A stretch of 53,237 nucleotides of DNA, from assembly GCA_947168585.1 (NCBI GenBank), contig CAMVMK010000011.1, positions 1 through 53,237 of the forward strand, read 5' to 3'. The notes under the pieces were generated by a model. It searched no databases, was not told where the DNA came from, and saw only the letters and a program-made list of their open reading frames with translations. Made by a program: the position numbers and the translations under genes. The stretch comes from an uncultured Fretibacterium sp. Its GTDB lineage: Bacteria > Synergistota > Synergistia > Synergistales > Aminobacteriaceae. Of the stretch, positions 33,571-40,816 are shown piece by piece. The number at the start of each line of letters is the position of its first letter. Positions within the stretch are counted from its first letter, which is position 1.

Positions 33571-33715
33571 CTAACTCTAGCTCAATGTAGGCTTCAATCG
33601 AAAAATCTAGATACTGAATAACGCTATGGTCGCGGAACTCCACTTCCAAGACCTTAAGTTCAGCGTCATAACCTACTGAGACAACAGTATTAGCTATAAC
33701 AGGATTACGTTTCAT
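33488..33715 (-). CDS. KTSC-domain protein
   Basis: A 75-aa protein that follows the KTSC pattern: MKRNPVIANTVVSVGYDAE, a LEVEFRDHSVIQY strand pair, and a C-terminal YGKY. KTSC proteins are short and widespread in phages; some are fused to lysyl-tRNA synthetase-like proteins, and their role is not settled. An excellent GGAGGTGATG site precedes its ATG. It runs against the surrounding early genes and overlaps the end of the 33331 gene. Confidence 0.75.
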   Translation of the reverse strand: MKRNPVIANTVVSVGYDAELKVLEVEFRDHSVIQYLDFSIEAYIELELVNGFDEQFFRQHVYGKYKENLVLQANR

Positions 33716-33870
33716 TTTTCATCACCTCCCTTGCTGAGATTTTCATAATTTTAGCAGGGAGATATTTAAGGCAAAGGCCGAAACGCGGTCTTTCACGCGC
33801 TGCTCCGTTCTTGTTGATTAATTTCCGAGAACACCCGCAAGGGACAGTGAGGGGCGCAAAAAAAGAAAGA

Positions 33871-33946
33871 CCCGTCCGAGTGTCAAGCACTCGCTGACGA
33901 GGCCGTTATTCGTCCGTCAATATTTTTTAAGCAGTACCCAGACGGG
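33871..33946 (+). ncRNA. Structured RNA candidate, hammerhead-like in part
   Basis: CCCGTC (33871-33876) can pair with GACGGG (33941-33946). Directly after GTC (33874-33876) comes a 6-bp hairpin CGAGTG-TCAAG-CACTCG, immediately followed by CTGACGA (33894-33900), which fits the hammerhead CUGANGA box, with GUC as the cleavage triplet. The third core strand (GAA) is not intact (CAG at 33939-33941) and stem II is poor. A competing GACGA/TCGTC hairpin is also possible. The rest of the gap 33716-34004 holds no gene I can support. Confidence 0.35.
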
Positions 33947-34004
33947 CAAGGGGTAACAAGCTGAATCAGAAAAAAATTTAGGTAATTACACAGGAGGTAA
34001 TTAT

Positions 34005-34319
34005 ATGGTAGATATTTCCACTTTTCAAGAAGAGATGACCTCGTATGAGTTCGCCGATGACAACAAGTACGTCTGGTACAAGTTGGACGACATTTTAAGG
34101 TTGACCGAATTAACGGAGAAAGACCTTCAAGAACTTCCTGAAGAGGAAAGAAATGTCCGTGAATTAATTGACGGGACTAAGGTTATTCAAGAACCCGCCG
34201 CTTATCTTCTGATTTTCTTTATAAGCAAATCGAAGAAGGTCAAAAAAATGCAGGATTGGCTTTTTAATAAAGTCTTGCCCGACATCGAAACAAAAGGTTA
34301 TTACATTAAAGGAGTGTAA
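34005..34319 (+). CDS. BRO-N-like phage protein (104 aa)
   Basis: A short protein with features of the BRO N-terminal fold: YVWYKLDDILRLTEL, a VRELIDGTKVIQEPAAYLLIF strand region, and the ending KMQDWLFNKVLPDIETKGYYI, where the LPxIxxxGYY motif is typical of BRO and antirepressor N-domains. It has no C-terminal partner domain and precedes the full-length antirepressor by three bases, so it may work with it. An ACAGGAGG site sets the start. Confidence 0.75.
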   Translation: MVDISTFQEEMTSYEFADDNKYVWYKLDDILRLTELTEKDLQELPEEERNVRELIDGTKVIQEPAAYLLIFFISKSKKVKKMQDWLFNKVLPDIETKGYYIKGV

Positions 34320-34322
34320 ACA

Positions 34323-35156
34323 ATGAACAGTGAATTAAAACTTTTAACAACGCGCGAATTTAACGGTGTAGCACTCGACTGCTACAAGGCTGACAACGAA
34401 GACGACGGCTTCTGGGCAACAAGAGAGCAAATAGGACGGCTTTTAGGATATTCCGAACCGCGAATTGCAATCGGGAAAATTCATCAGCGAAATCAAGAAC
34501 GTCTCGATAAATTTTCGGGGGTAGTCAATTTGGTTACCCCCTCCGGCGGAACGCAAGCCACAACGGTTTATAACTTCAAAGGGTTTCTTGAAATTTGCCG
34601 CTTCTCAAATCAACCGAACGCGAATGATGTCATGGATTTTGCTTGGCACGTCATGGACGAAATTCATCAAAAAGGGATTTACATGACACCGGCAAAAGCT
34701 GAGGAAATTATCAGCAACCCCGACTTAATCATCAGGCTGGCGGAAGAAGTCAAAGCGGAGCGGGCAAGAGCGGCGGAACTCGAAATGCAGAAAACAGCAC
34801 TCGCCGCCAAGATTGAAGCGGATAAATCCAAAGTGATTTTTGCAGAGGCAGTCGGAGAAAGCAAGGACGGAATGGTAATAGGGACATTCGCAAAACTGCT
34901 CAAACAAAACGGAATTGACGTAGGACAACAGCGGCTTTTTGTATGGTTTAGGGAACACGGCTGGCTCATGAACACGTGGGACTGCAGACGCAACACCCCG
35001 ACCCAAAAGGCATTAAATAAGGGATTTTTTATAGCCCGTGAGAATGTCATTTATACGGATTCCGGAATAAGGACACCCGCTCCCACGCCGCTACTCACAG
35101 GGAAAGGGAGGATTTACTTCCTTAACGGATTTAAGAGCGGGGAGTTTCAGATTTAA
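34323..35156 (+). CDS. BRO-N / KilAC antirepressor
   Basis: A 277-aa antirepressor. The N-domain (about 1-125) shows FWATREQIGRLLGYSEPRIAIGKIH. A helical linker (125-170) is rich in A, E and K. The C-terminal KilAC domain (about 175-277) shows IGTFAKLLKQNGIDVGQQRLFVWFREHGWL and ends SGEFQI. Relatives inactivate CI repressors directly. Since the repressor here lacks an autoprotease, this is a good candidate for the induction switch. Confidence 0.88.
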   Translation: MNSELKLLTTREFNGVALDCYKADNEDDGFWATREQIGRLLGYSEPRIAIGKIHQRNQERLDKFSGVVNLVTPSGGTQATTVYNFKGFLEICRFSNQPNANDVMDFAWHVMDEIHQKGIYMTPAKAEEIISNPDLIIRLAEEVKAERARAAELEMQKTALAAKIEADKSKVIFAEAVGESKDGMVIGTFAKLLKQNGIDVGQQRLFVWFREHGWLMNTWDCRRNTPTQKALNKGFFIARENVIYTDSGIRTPAPTPLLTGKGRIYFLNGFKSGEFQI

Positions 35157-35168
35157 GGAGGCGGTTAC

Positions 35169-35636
35169 ATGCCGGACAATGAAACTTTCGGACAGCGGCT
35201 CGCAAGGCTTAGGAAGAAAGCGGGCATTACGCAGGAGAAACTCGCTGAAATGCTTGATGTTTCTTATATGACAGTCAGACGGTGGGAGTGGGGCAAAAAC
35301 GCTCCCCGTCTTGACGAAGCTAAGAAAATCGCCGCCGCGCTGAATGTGAGCGAAGAGGAACTATTGAACGGAGCACCCGAGCAAGGAGGCTGGGTGCTTC
35401 AAATCAAAATCGCAACTGAATTTAAGGAGGAAATTATAGACATGAGAGCAAAAGTATTACCAAGTATATCAAACCTCACCTGCACACCGCAGGGAGCGTG
35501 TTTAACACTTTCAGCAAATTATGACCTTTGGGGGGACATCAAGCAGTTCAAAGCGTTCATAAAACAGCTGGAGCAAGGTCGCAATCTCGTACTCCAAAAC
35601 GGGAAAGCACTCGGCGGAATTAAGGAGGAGAAATAA
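35169..35636 (+). CDS. XRE-family HTH regulator sharing the repressor's recognition helix
   Basis: A 155-aa protein. The HTH (about 8-65, RLARLRKKAGITQEKLAEML) has recognition helix SYMTVRRWEWG, the same MTVRRWEWG as the repressor at 32259. The C-terminal half (about 75-155) is a different small domain (LTCTPQGACLTLSANYDLWG). It probably binds the same operators and could act as the Cro-like counterpart. GGAGGCGG precedes ATG 35169. Confidence 0.82.
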   Translation: MPDNETFGQRLARLRKKAGITQEKLAEMLDVSYMTVRRWEWGKNAPRLDEAKKIAAALNVSEEELLNGAPEQGGWVLQIKIATEFKEEIIDMRAKVLPSISNLTCTPQGACLTLSANYDLWGDIKQFKAFIKQLEQGRNLVLQNGKALGGIKEEK

Positions 35637-35639
35637 ATC

Positions 35640-35849
35640 ATGGTGTTAAGGAAGTTTTTAAGCTGGTGTTACAAGAACGCAGACGACAAGCGAGAACTTG
35701 TCTTGCGTAAGAAAACGGCGTTGCGCAACAGACTGCTTTATGTACACGACATCGACACGGAGATAGAGCGGGGATTTTGCACTATCAGCACTCACTTTAG
35801 GAACGGGCTCGGATATTTTTACGCCCTTAATTTATCGGGGAAACATTAG
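35640..35849 (+). CDS. Hypothetical phage protein (69 aa)
   Basis: A basic small protein (FLSWCYKNADDKRELVLRKKTALRNR in two parts) beginning three bases after the preceding stop, with AAGGAGGAG inside the preceding gene's end. No recognisable domain. Confidence 0.6.
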   Translation: MVLRKFLSWCYKNADDKRELVLRKKTALRNRLLYVHDIDTEIERGFCTISTHFRNGLGYFYALNLSGKH

Positions 35850-35864
35850 AAAGGAGAAATTATC

Positions 35865-36203
35865 ATGACTGAAAAAGAAAAATGCGAAGCTGAAGAAATG
35901 CGCGATTTTTGGGAAGACACCGCCGTTGAAGAACTCGAGGGGGTCCAGAGGGACGTTGAAAGCCTGCAGTATGAACTTTTGAGTAAGTATAAAGGCGACA
36001 GCGAGGCAATACATGAAATAGCCTTTAGGTTAGACGAGGTCATCAAGATTGCTAAAAAACGTCTTGAGCATTGGAAAGAAATTTGCAGCGAGATTGAAGC
36101 CGAAGAAGACGACGAGGACGACACGCCCTACGAGCCCTACGACTGCGTGCTTGACCCCGTGAGCGAGCCTTTTGATTATGTTGCGTTAGGAATGGGGGTT
36201 TGA
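35865..36203 (+). CDS. Hypothetical acidic coiled-coil phage protein (112 aa)
   Basis: Helical throughout, with a strongly acidic stretch (EIEAEEDDEDDTPYEPYD). GAAAGGAG precedes the ATG. Such acidic proteins in early phage operons are sometimes DNA mimics or inhibitors, but nothing specific supports that here. Confidence 0.65.
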   Translation: MTEKEKCEAEEMRDFWEDTAVEELEGVQRDVESLQYELLSKYKGDSEAIHEIAFRLDEVIKIAKKRLEHWKEICSEIEAEEDDEDDTPYEPYDCVLDPVSEPFDYVALGMGV

Positions 36204-36205
36204 GA

Positions 36206-36691
36206 ATGGGAATGAGCATAGAAGAGCTGCGGGAACTGAGAATACAGCTTAAAATTTCACAAAGAGAAGTCGCAAAAGCATTGTATTATTCGAATAGTTA
36301 TTTCAGCGCGAAAGAAATAGGGAAAGGTAAAGCTGATACAAATTTTCTTCATAGGTATGAAAAATTCCTCACAGATGTCATTGACGGCAAAATAGAGGTT
36401 AAACGTTCTCTATATACAGGGATAAATTCAGCAGAATACAACACTATAAAAAATCCTGTTCCACGTGAAAAAGTTGCGGAGTTAAAAACAATACGAAAAA
36501 AATTAAAGTTAATTCTTCGTGTTGTTGCCTCGCAAATAAATATGCCGAAAGCTACATATTCGGGGAAAGAAAACGGGAAGTTCCCAACTTCACAGGAAGA
36601 GTACGACCGCTTCATGAAGTACTACAAGCAGGTGAAGCTGCAGCGGATTTTCGGTGCGAATTACAAGGAGAAAAAACATGACGCTAATTAA
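36206..36691 (+). CDS. Phage protein with two XRE-like HTH segments (161 aa)
   Basis: The first HTH-like segment is LRELRIQLKISQREVAKALYYSNSY, given in two parts here (residues 8-35); the second is KTIRKKLKLILRVVASQINM (about 97-120). Each is followed by a Y-rich helix (HRYEKFL, YDRFMKYY). ATG 36206 is favoured over an in-frame TTG at 36200 because GGGGG at 36194-36198 is well placed for it. The same two-segment plan recurs in the next gene, so the pair looks like a tandem duplication that has diverged widely. Confidence 0.65.
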   Translation: MGMSIEELRELRIQLKISQREVAKALYYSNSYFSAKEIGKGKADTNFLHRYEKFLTDVIDGKIEVKRSLYTGINSAEYNTIKNPVPREKVAELKTIRKKLKLILRVVASQINMPKATYSGKENGKFPTSQEEYDRFMKYYKQVKLQRIFGANYKEKKHDAN

Positions 36692-37184
36692 AGTGAAAGA
36701 CTTGCGCGGCCTCCGTGAACAGCGCGGATTGTCGCTCAAGGAAGCCGCTGAGAAGTTGAAGATGTCTGAGAATACTCTGAGCAGTATCGAGCGGGGACTT
36801 TACGCCACGAGTACCCGACACGAAATTGTGAGGAATTATATCAGATTTCTTCTAACTCGCTCAGAAAAGCAAGGCGAAGAAATTAAGCCGTCCAAAAAAC
36901 AACCCGCTACGCCGGAAATGAGGACAGCTGAACGCAAAGAGCCTACGAAGAATAAATCCCGCATAGAGCAAGTCTCGGTCGAGGAGGGGCGAAAGTTAGG
37001 GCAATGGCGGCTGAAAGTCGGAGTTACGAAACGCTACGCGGCACAGCTAATCGGGAAGTCTACGGTCTCGATAACGAACAAGGAGCGCGGATCGTACCTT
37101 TTCACACGGGAAGAATACAACACGCTTAAGGCGGTCTATGAAGCAAAAGAGAAATATCAAGGAGGACTAAACAATGATATTTGA
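36678..37184 (+). CDS. Phage protein with two XRE-like HTH segments (168 aa)
   Basis: The first HTH (about 7-40: LREQRGLSLKEAAEKLKMSE, then NTLSSIERG) and the second (about 110-140: KLGQWRLKVGVTKRYAAQLI) are separated by a basic linker (about 68-98). ATG 36678 is chosen because AAGGAG (36665-36670) fits it; it overlaps the previous gene by 14 bases. A double HTH may bind two half-sites as a monomer. The target is unknown. Confidence 0.7.
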   Translation: MTLIKVKDLRGLREQRGLSLKEAAEKLKMSENTLSSIERGLYATSTRHEIVRNYIRFLLTRSEKQGEEIKPSKKQPATPEMRTAERKEPTKNKSRIEQVSVEEGRKLGQWRLKVGVTKRYAAQLIGKSTVSITNKERGSYLFTREEYNTLKAVYEAKEKYQGGLNNDI

Positions 37185-37512
37185 TTGTATGCCAGTATGT
37201 CATTACTACACCTACAGCACGACAAAAGGTCAACGGAGAAGCGAAAAAGCGCACAGAGAACTCGATAAATTACACATGCTTTTGGACAAATTCGCAAGAC
37301 TCCGTAATCTGATTTTTGAACTTCGCGCGGACGCAGAGGACATTGACTTAGGGCTTGTTACTAATAGTGCTTATAAAAGCATTGCTGAGTTCAATTTAAT
37401 TTACCCCGTCATCAAAAAACTTTCTGACACTGCAGAATTTATCAACGACAGAGAGTATCGGGAGTGGGAACTTGAAGTAGAGGCACAGGAGAAAGAAAAG
37501 AGGACTAAATAA
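37174..37512 (+). CDS. Hypothetical phage protein (112 aa)
   Basis: A helical protein (KAHRELDKLHMLLDKFARLR, a charged C-terminus EVEAQEKEKRTK). AAGGAGGAC precedes the ATG; it overlaps the genes on both sides (11 bases and 1 base). No known domain. Confidence 0.65.
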   Translation: MIFDCMPVCHYYTYSTTKGQRRSEKAHRELDKLHMLLDKFARLRNLIFELRADAEDIDLGLVTNSAYKSIAEFNLIYPVIKKLSDTAEFINDREYREWELEVEAQEKEKRTK

Positions 37513-37757
37513 TGAGTGAGTTAAGACGGCGCGCCGCGTTCTGGCGCAACATGGAGTATTCGCTTGACGGAATGTTAGAGGAAGTCAATTCGCGGTCGGG
37601 CGACAAGTGGTTCAACGATGAAGATAAACACTATTCGGAAGAATTAACGCGGGAATTAGGGGACGCGCTTGCAACAGTCAGAACCCGCTACGTACAAGTT
37701 CTAAATGACCAAATCGATGAGTGGGGAAAATGGGAAAAGTTAGATAAGGAGGATTAA
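37512..37757 (+). CDS. Hypothetical phage protein (81 aa)
   Basis: A small helical, W-rich protein (FWRNMEYSLDGMLEEVNSRS, IDEWGKWEKL), coupled by one base to the previous gene and four bases before the recombination ATPase. Function unknown. Confidence 0.62.
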   Translation: MSELRRRAAFWRNMEYSLDGMLEEVNSRSGDKWFNDEDKHYSEELTRELGDALATVRTRYVQVLNDQIDEWGKWEKLDKED

Positions 37758-37760
37758 ATC

Positions 37761-38669
37761 ATGGAATTTAGGAAAGCAGAAAAACGCAAGGCAAAATTAC
37801 GTTTAGGCATTACCGGCGCGGCAGGAAGCGGCAAGACATACGGGGCTCTTTTAATCGCTAAGGGGCTCGGAGGTAAAACAGTATTACTCGACACGGAAAA
37901 CGGCTCAGGAGACCTCTACGCTACCCTTTTTGACTATGACGTGGGAGCAATCCAAGCTCCCTACACCATAGACAAATACATCGAGGGCATTAAGCAAGCT
38001 GAAAGTCTCGGTTACGACATAATCATCATAGACAGTCTCTCTCACGCTTGGGCGGGTGAGGGCGGTCTCTTAGAGCAGGTCGACAACATAGCCGCAGGAA
38101 GCCGGAGCGGGAACAGCTACACAGCGTGGCGGCAGGTTACCCCTCAGCACAACAAACTGATTGAGACCATGCTTAACTCCCCGTGCCACATTATAGCCAC
38201 CATGAGGAGTAAAACGGAGTACGTCATCGTAGAAAACGACAAAGGACGCAAAGAACCCCGCAAGGTAGGTCTTGCCCCCGTACAGCGCGAAGGCATGGAC
38301 TACGAGTTCGGCGTAGTGTTCGACTTAGGGCAAAACCACATGGCCGCCGTAAGCAAAGACAGAACAAGCCTTTTTGACGGTAAGACGTTCCAGCTGTCGG
38401 AACAGACGGGCGAGACGCTCAAACAGTGGCTTGAAAGCGGCGTTGACTTAAGACAGCGCAAGGAACTTTTAGCTAAGCTATGGTCGCGTCTTTTAGCGGT
38501 TTGCGACGGCAAACAGCAGCAGGCAAAGGAAATCATGCTCTCAATCACTCACGGCAAGACTTTGGCGATTGACTTCTCGGAAGACGAAATGCAGGCACTT
38601 ACAGCTGATATTGAACGCCGCGAGAATGAAGCAATAGCAGACACACAGGAGGAGGAAAACAATGAGTAA
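37761..38669 (+). CDS. RecA-like AAA ATPase (Sak4-type recombination protein)
   Basis: A 302-aa single-domain ATPase with Walker A GAAGSGKT (about 20-27), an aspartate/glutamate strand LLDTENGSGD and Walker B DIIIIDSLSHAW (about 90). A C-terminal helical region (about 225-302) ends in an acidic tail. It matches phage AAA_24/Sak4-like proteins that act in single-strand annealing with SSB. Its setting beside an SSB-like protein, a primase-helicase and RusA supports a role in recombination-coupled replication. The AAGGAGG site lies before ATG 37761. Confidence 0.85.
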   Translation: MEFRKAEKRKAKLRLGITGAAGSGKTYGALLIAKGLGGKTVLLDTENGSGDLYATLFDYDVGAIQAPYTIDKYIEGIKQAESLGYDIIIIDSLSHAWAGEGGLLEQVDNIAAGSRSGNSYTAWRQVTPQHNKLIETMLNSPCHIIATMRSKTEYVIVENDKGRKEPRKVGLAPVQREGMDYEFGVVFDLGQNHMAAVSKDRTSLFDGKTFQLSEQTGETLKQWLESGVDLRQRKELLAKLWSRLLAVCDGKQQQAKEIMLSITHGKTLAIDFSEDEMQALTADIERRENEAIADTQEEENNE

Positions 38670-38883
38670 CAATTATTACACGGGGCGCAACGGCATGGAA
38701 GTTATAGACTTCATCGAGGCGTTTGACTTGAATTTTAATTGCGGGAATATTGTGAAATACATCGCCCGCGCTGGTAAAAAAGACGGTGAAACACGCTATA
38801 GGGCACTTCAGAAAGCTAACGACTACTTACTGCGCGAAATGACTAGAGCAAGATTAGAGGAGGGCGCAAATGCCGAAGGCTAA
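38662..38883 (+). CDS. DUF3310 phage protein
   Basis: A 73-aa protein with the DUF3310 pattern: NYYTGRNGMEVIDFIEAF, LNFNCGNIVKYIARAGKKDG, then ALQKANDYLLREM. This small family is common in phage replication regions; its role is not established, though a nucleotide-related function has been proposed. It overlaps the ATPase gene by eight bases. Confidence 0.88.
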   Translation: MSNNYYTGRNGMEVIDFIEAFDLNFNCGNIVKYIARAGKKDGETRYRALQKANDYLLREMTRARLEEGANAEG

Positions 38884-39139
38884 GACGATTGACCGCGTTG
38901 AACTTACAAAAAAGAAAATGGCCGCCCGCGAGCGCATGAAAGCTAATGCTCAAACCGTAAGACCGCCGGAATACACAAAAGAAAATTCGCGCTTCTTGAA
39001 AATGGTCGCGGAGATGAAACAGGAACACCCAGAACTTGCCGCTCTTGATGATGAACACACATGCCCAGTCTGCGGCGGCGAAGTAATCCCCTACGAGGGC
39101 TGCTACAGGTGTAAGAAATGCGGCTGGGCGAGATGTTGA
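38870..39139 (+). CDS. Zinc-ribbon phage protein (89 aa)
   Basis: A basic helical front (KKKMAARERMKANAQTVRPP) and a C-terminal four-cysteine zinc ribbon (CPVCGG, then CYRCKKCG). It overlaps DUF3310 by 14 bases. Function unknown; nucleic acid binding is plausible. Confidence 0.72.
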   Translation: MPKAKTIDRVELTKKKMAARERMKANAQTVRPPEYTKENSRFLKMVAEMKQEHPELAALDDEHTCPVCGGEVIPYEGCYRCKKCGWARC

Positions 39140-39162
39140 CACTGGTATAAATCACCTGCCCG

Positions 39163-39189
39163 TCTGCCTACAGGTAGGCCTTAGGCAGA
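39163..39189 (+). terminator. Hairpin after the zinc-ribbon gene
   Basis: TCTGCCT (39163-39169) pairs with AGGCAGA (39183-39189), followed by TGTTTT. A weak terminator or an RNA structure in the 39140-39332 gap. Confidence 0.45.
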
Positions 39190-39283
39190 TGTTTTATATA
39201 AATTTTTTAGAAAGGGTTTGTATAAAAAACTCTTTCGACACACAAAAAAGCACGCAGAGAGAGTTCGTGTATTAACAAGACTT

Positions 39284-39312
39284 GCCGGTAGGTTTCGGCT
39301 TACCGGCTTTTT
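39284..39312 (+). terminator. Intrinsic terminator in the early operon
   Basis: GCCGGTAGG (39284-39292), loop TTTCGG, CTTACCGGC (39299-39307), then five T residues. It splits the early region in two; genes downstream need read-through, antitermination or their own promoter. Confidence 0.85.
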
Positions 39313-39332
39313 ATTCAAGAAAGGAGTAAAAG

Positions 39333-39512
39333 ATGAGTGAGGAGTTAGGAGTTAGGGGTGAGGAGTTGAAACTCAAACCCTGTCCGTTCTGCGGACATGA
39401 AGCGCAAATTAACAAAGATGAGTGGAGTATCCAATGCTCTTATTGCCCGGCTTATATGGGTTATTTCAGTACAGCGCAGGAAGCAGTCGAGGCTTGGAAC
39501 AGGAGAGTGTGA
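39333..39512 (+). CDS. Lar-family restriction-alleviation-like zinc protein, N-terminus made of heptad repeat
   Basis: A 59-aa protein. The core LKPCPFCGHEA, CSYCPAYMG and AVEAWNRRV is the Lar (restriction alleviation) pattern with two CxxC pairs. E. coli Lar modulates type I restriction; many phage relatives are uncharacterised. AAAGGAG precedes ATG 39333. Codons 2-13 coincide with five heptad units (39336-39370), so MSEELGVRGEEL is repeat-derived and not part of the family. This could protect the phage against host restriction (inference). Confidence 0.82.
   Translation: MSEELGVRGEELKLKPCPFCGHEAQINKDEWSIQCSYCPAYMGYFSTAQEAVEAWNRRV
39336..39370 (+). repeat. Heptad repeat tract inside a coding region
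   Basis: AGTGAGG, AGTTAGG, AGTTAGG, GGTGAGG, AGTTGAA with exact 7-bp spacing, translated as the N-terminus of the Lar-like protein. Its presence here shows the repeat is in the phage as well as in the host. Confidence 0.85.
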
Positions 39513-39513
39513 A

Positions 39514-39708
39514 ATGTCAATAATCATCGCTTTTTTCTGCGGAATGGCTTTAATCACTCTCGCAGACGCTATCGCGGACTACATCAGCGCAAAGGCTCAC
39601 GAAATCGAAGCTAACTCGCAATATCTCAAAAACCTTGCCTCCTATTACGGCTTAAAGGCAAGGAATGAACTACAGAATACGCATGAGGAAATCACGGGAG
39701 GAGAATAA
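39514..39708 (+). CDS. Small membrane phage protein (64 aa)
   Basis: The N-terminal hydrophobic helix IIIAFFCGMALITLADAI is followed by a polar helical tail. The start at ATG 39514 is chosen over an in-frame upstream ATG because it lies one base after the Lar-like stop, with AGGAGAG just before. Function unknown. Confidence 0.65.
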   Translation: MSIIIAFFCGMALITLADAIADYISAKAHEIEANSQYLKNLASYYGLKARNELQNTHEEITGGE

Positions 39709-39711
39709 ACC

Positions 39712-40170
39712 ATGTTATCCAGTAAGTTAATAGAACAACTCATAAGTGCAGGTCTAACAAAACAACAAGCCACAAGTGTTACTGCTGAAGCTGTAACAAA
39801 TTTTTTAATGAATGAAGACGGGAAAAAACTCATTCAAGAAGCTCAGTGGCAAGTATCGGAAATGCAGGCATTAGTCAATGAGTTAAAAAGCTCTTATGTT
39901 GAGTTACAGAAAAAGATAGCTGACGTTTCCCAAGAACTGCTCAGTATTATAAAAGCTCAAGCAGAATATGGGGGCGTTACTGACGAAAAAGCAAAGAATG
40001 TCGTAGCTTTATATGCCGCTTTGCTCAAAATGAATGAAGGCACAGGAGCTAAACCAGCTGACATAGTTAATAATGCTGGCTATGTTGTATACGCTTATCT
40101 CGGAGGACAAGCAAAACAGAATATTAGATATACAAATCAAGAAGAAAACGACACTCGTAACGTTTATTAA
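39712..40170 (+). CDS. Hypothetical coiled-coil phage protein (152 aa)
   Basis: A helical protein with a coiled-coil centre (VNELKSSYVELQKKIADVSQ). ACGGGAGGAG lies before the ATG. Base composition is more AT-rich than its neighbours, hinting at a recent acquisition. No domain recognised. Confidence 0.65.
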   Translation: MLSSKLIEQLISAGLTKQQATSVTAEAVTNFLMNEDGKKLIQEAQWQVSEMQALVNELKSSYVELQKKIADVSQELLSIIKAQAEYGGVTDEKAKNVVALYAALLKMNEGTGAKPADIVNNAGYVVYAYLGGQAKQNIRYTNQEENDTRNVY

Positions 40171-40192
40171 AAATCAGAAACGGAGGAAATAA

Positions 40193-40414
40193 ATGAGCAG
40201 TGAAATTCATCAAATTGTAGATATTGAACTAAAAGGCGGAGCAGAACTCCACAGGTTTAACAATGTTTGCGGCGTTGCATACTCGGCTATTTATCTTGAC
40301 GGCCGTGAAGTATTCAGCTGTGAACGGGAACGCGAAAGTTCAATGATTGTTTATTGGCAAAAGTCTAATTTAGGGAAAATCAAAGAAACGGAGGAAAATA
40401 CTAATGTCAACTAA
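40193..40414 (+). CDS. Hypothetical phage protein (73 aa)
   Basis: A small beta-rich protein (IVDIELKGGAELHRFNN, YSAIYLDGREVFSCERE). CGGAGG precedes its ATG. It overlaps the SSB-like gene by 11 bases. Unknown function. Confidence 0.6.
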   Translation: MSSEIHQIVDIELKGGAELHRFNNVCGVAYSAIYLDGREVFSCERERESSMIVYWQKSNLGKIKETEENTNVN

Positions 40415-40775
40415 ACTCTATGACTGCATGGTCGCGGTCTCTAAATACAAAGACCAGCAAGGCAACGACAAAACAAAATGGGAAAACATCGGCGCAATCT
40501 GGCAGAACACCGACCAAAGCGGCAACACCTACGAGACCCTCATGATTAAGCGCACGTTCAACCCCGCAGGACTTGACGCTAAAGAAGGCGCAGACAGCGT
40601 CAGAGTGTCCCTGTTTAAGCCCAAACCGGCGCAGGGCGGCAGCGGTCAAGGACAGCAGGGTCAGCAAACCGCAGGACAGGCCGCCTATAACCCGCAGACC
40701 TCTCAGACATTCGGGGGCTATCAGCAACAACAGCAAAGCGGTTTCGGACAGCCTATAGTCGATATACCTTTTTAA
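40404..40775 (+). CDS. SSB-like protein with DIPF tail
   Basis: A 123-aa protein. The N-terminal 70 residues form a short beta-rich domain (KWENIGAIWQNTDQSGNTYE, then RTFNPAG) that recalls DUF736/OB-like proteins and not canonical SSB. A Gly/Gln-rich linker follows (about 75-115) and the chain ends VDIPF, the SSB tail that recruits replication and repair proteins. Position before the primase-helicase and after the Sak4-like ATPase agrees with single-strand DNA binding. ACGGAGG serves ATG 40404. Confidence 0.72.
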   Translation: MSTKLYDCMVAVSKYKDQQGNDKTKWENIGAIWQNTDQSGNTYETLMIKRTFNPAGLDAKEGADSVRVSLFKPKPAQGGSGQGQQGQQTAGQAAYNPQTSQTFGGYQQQQQSGFGQPIVDIPF

Positions 40776-40816
40776 TCCGCCAAGCTGAAAATGCTCAGAA
40801 AGGGGCTTAATCATCT

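Noticed and set aside
33705-33890. Reverse-strand 61-codon frame upstream of the KTSC gene
   Set aside because: No start signal, unusual composition, and it covers the KTSC ribosome site and the structured RNA candidate.
34679-35050. Reverse-strand frames inside the antirepressor gene
   Set aside because: Antisense shadows of a well-recognised BRO-N/KilAC gene, without ribosome sites.
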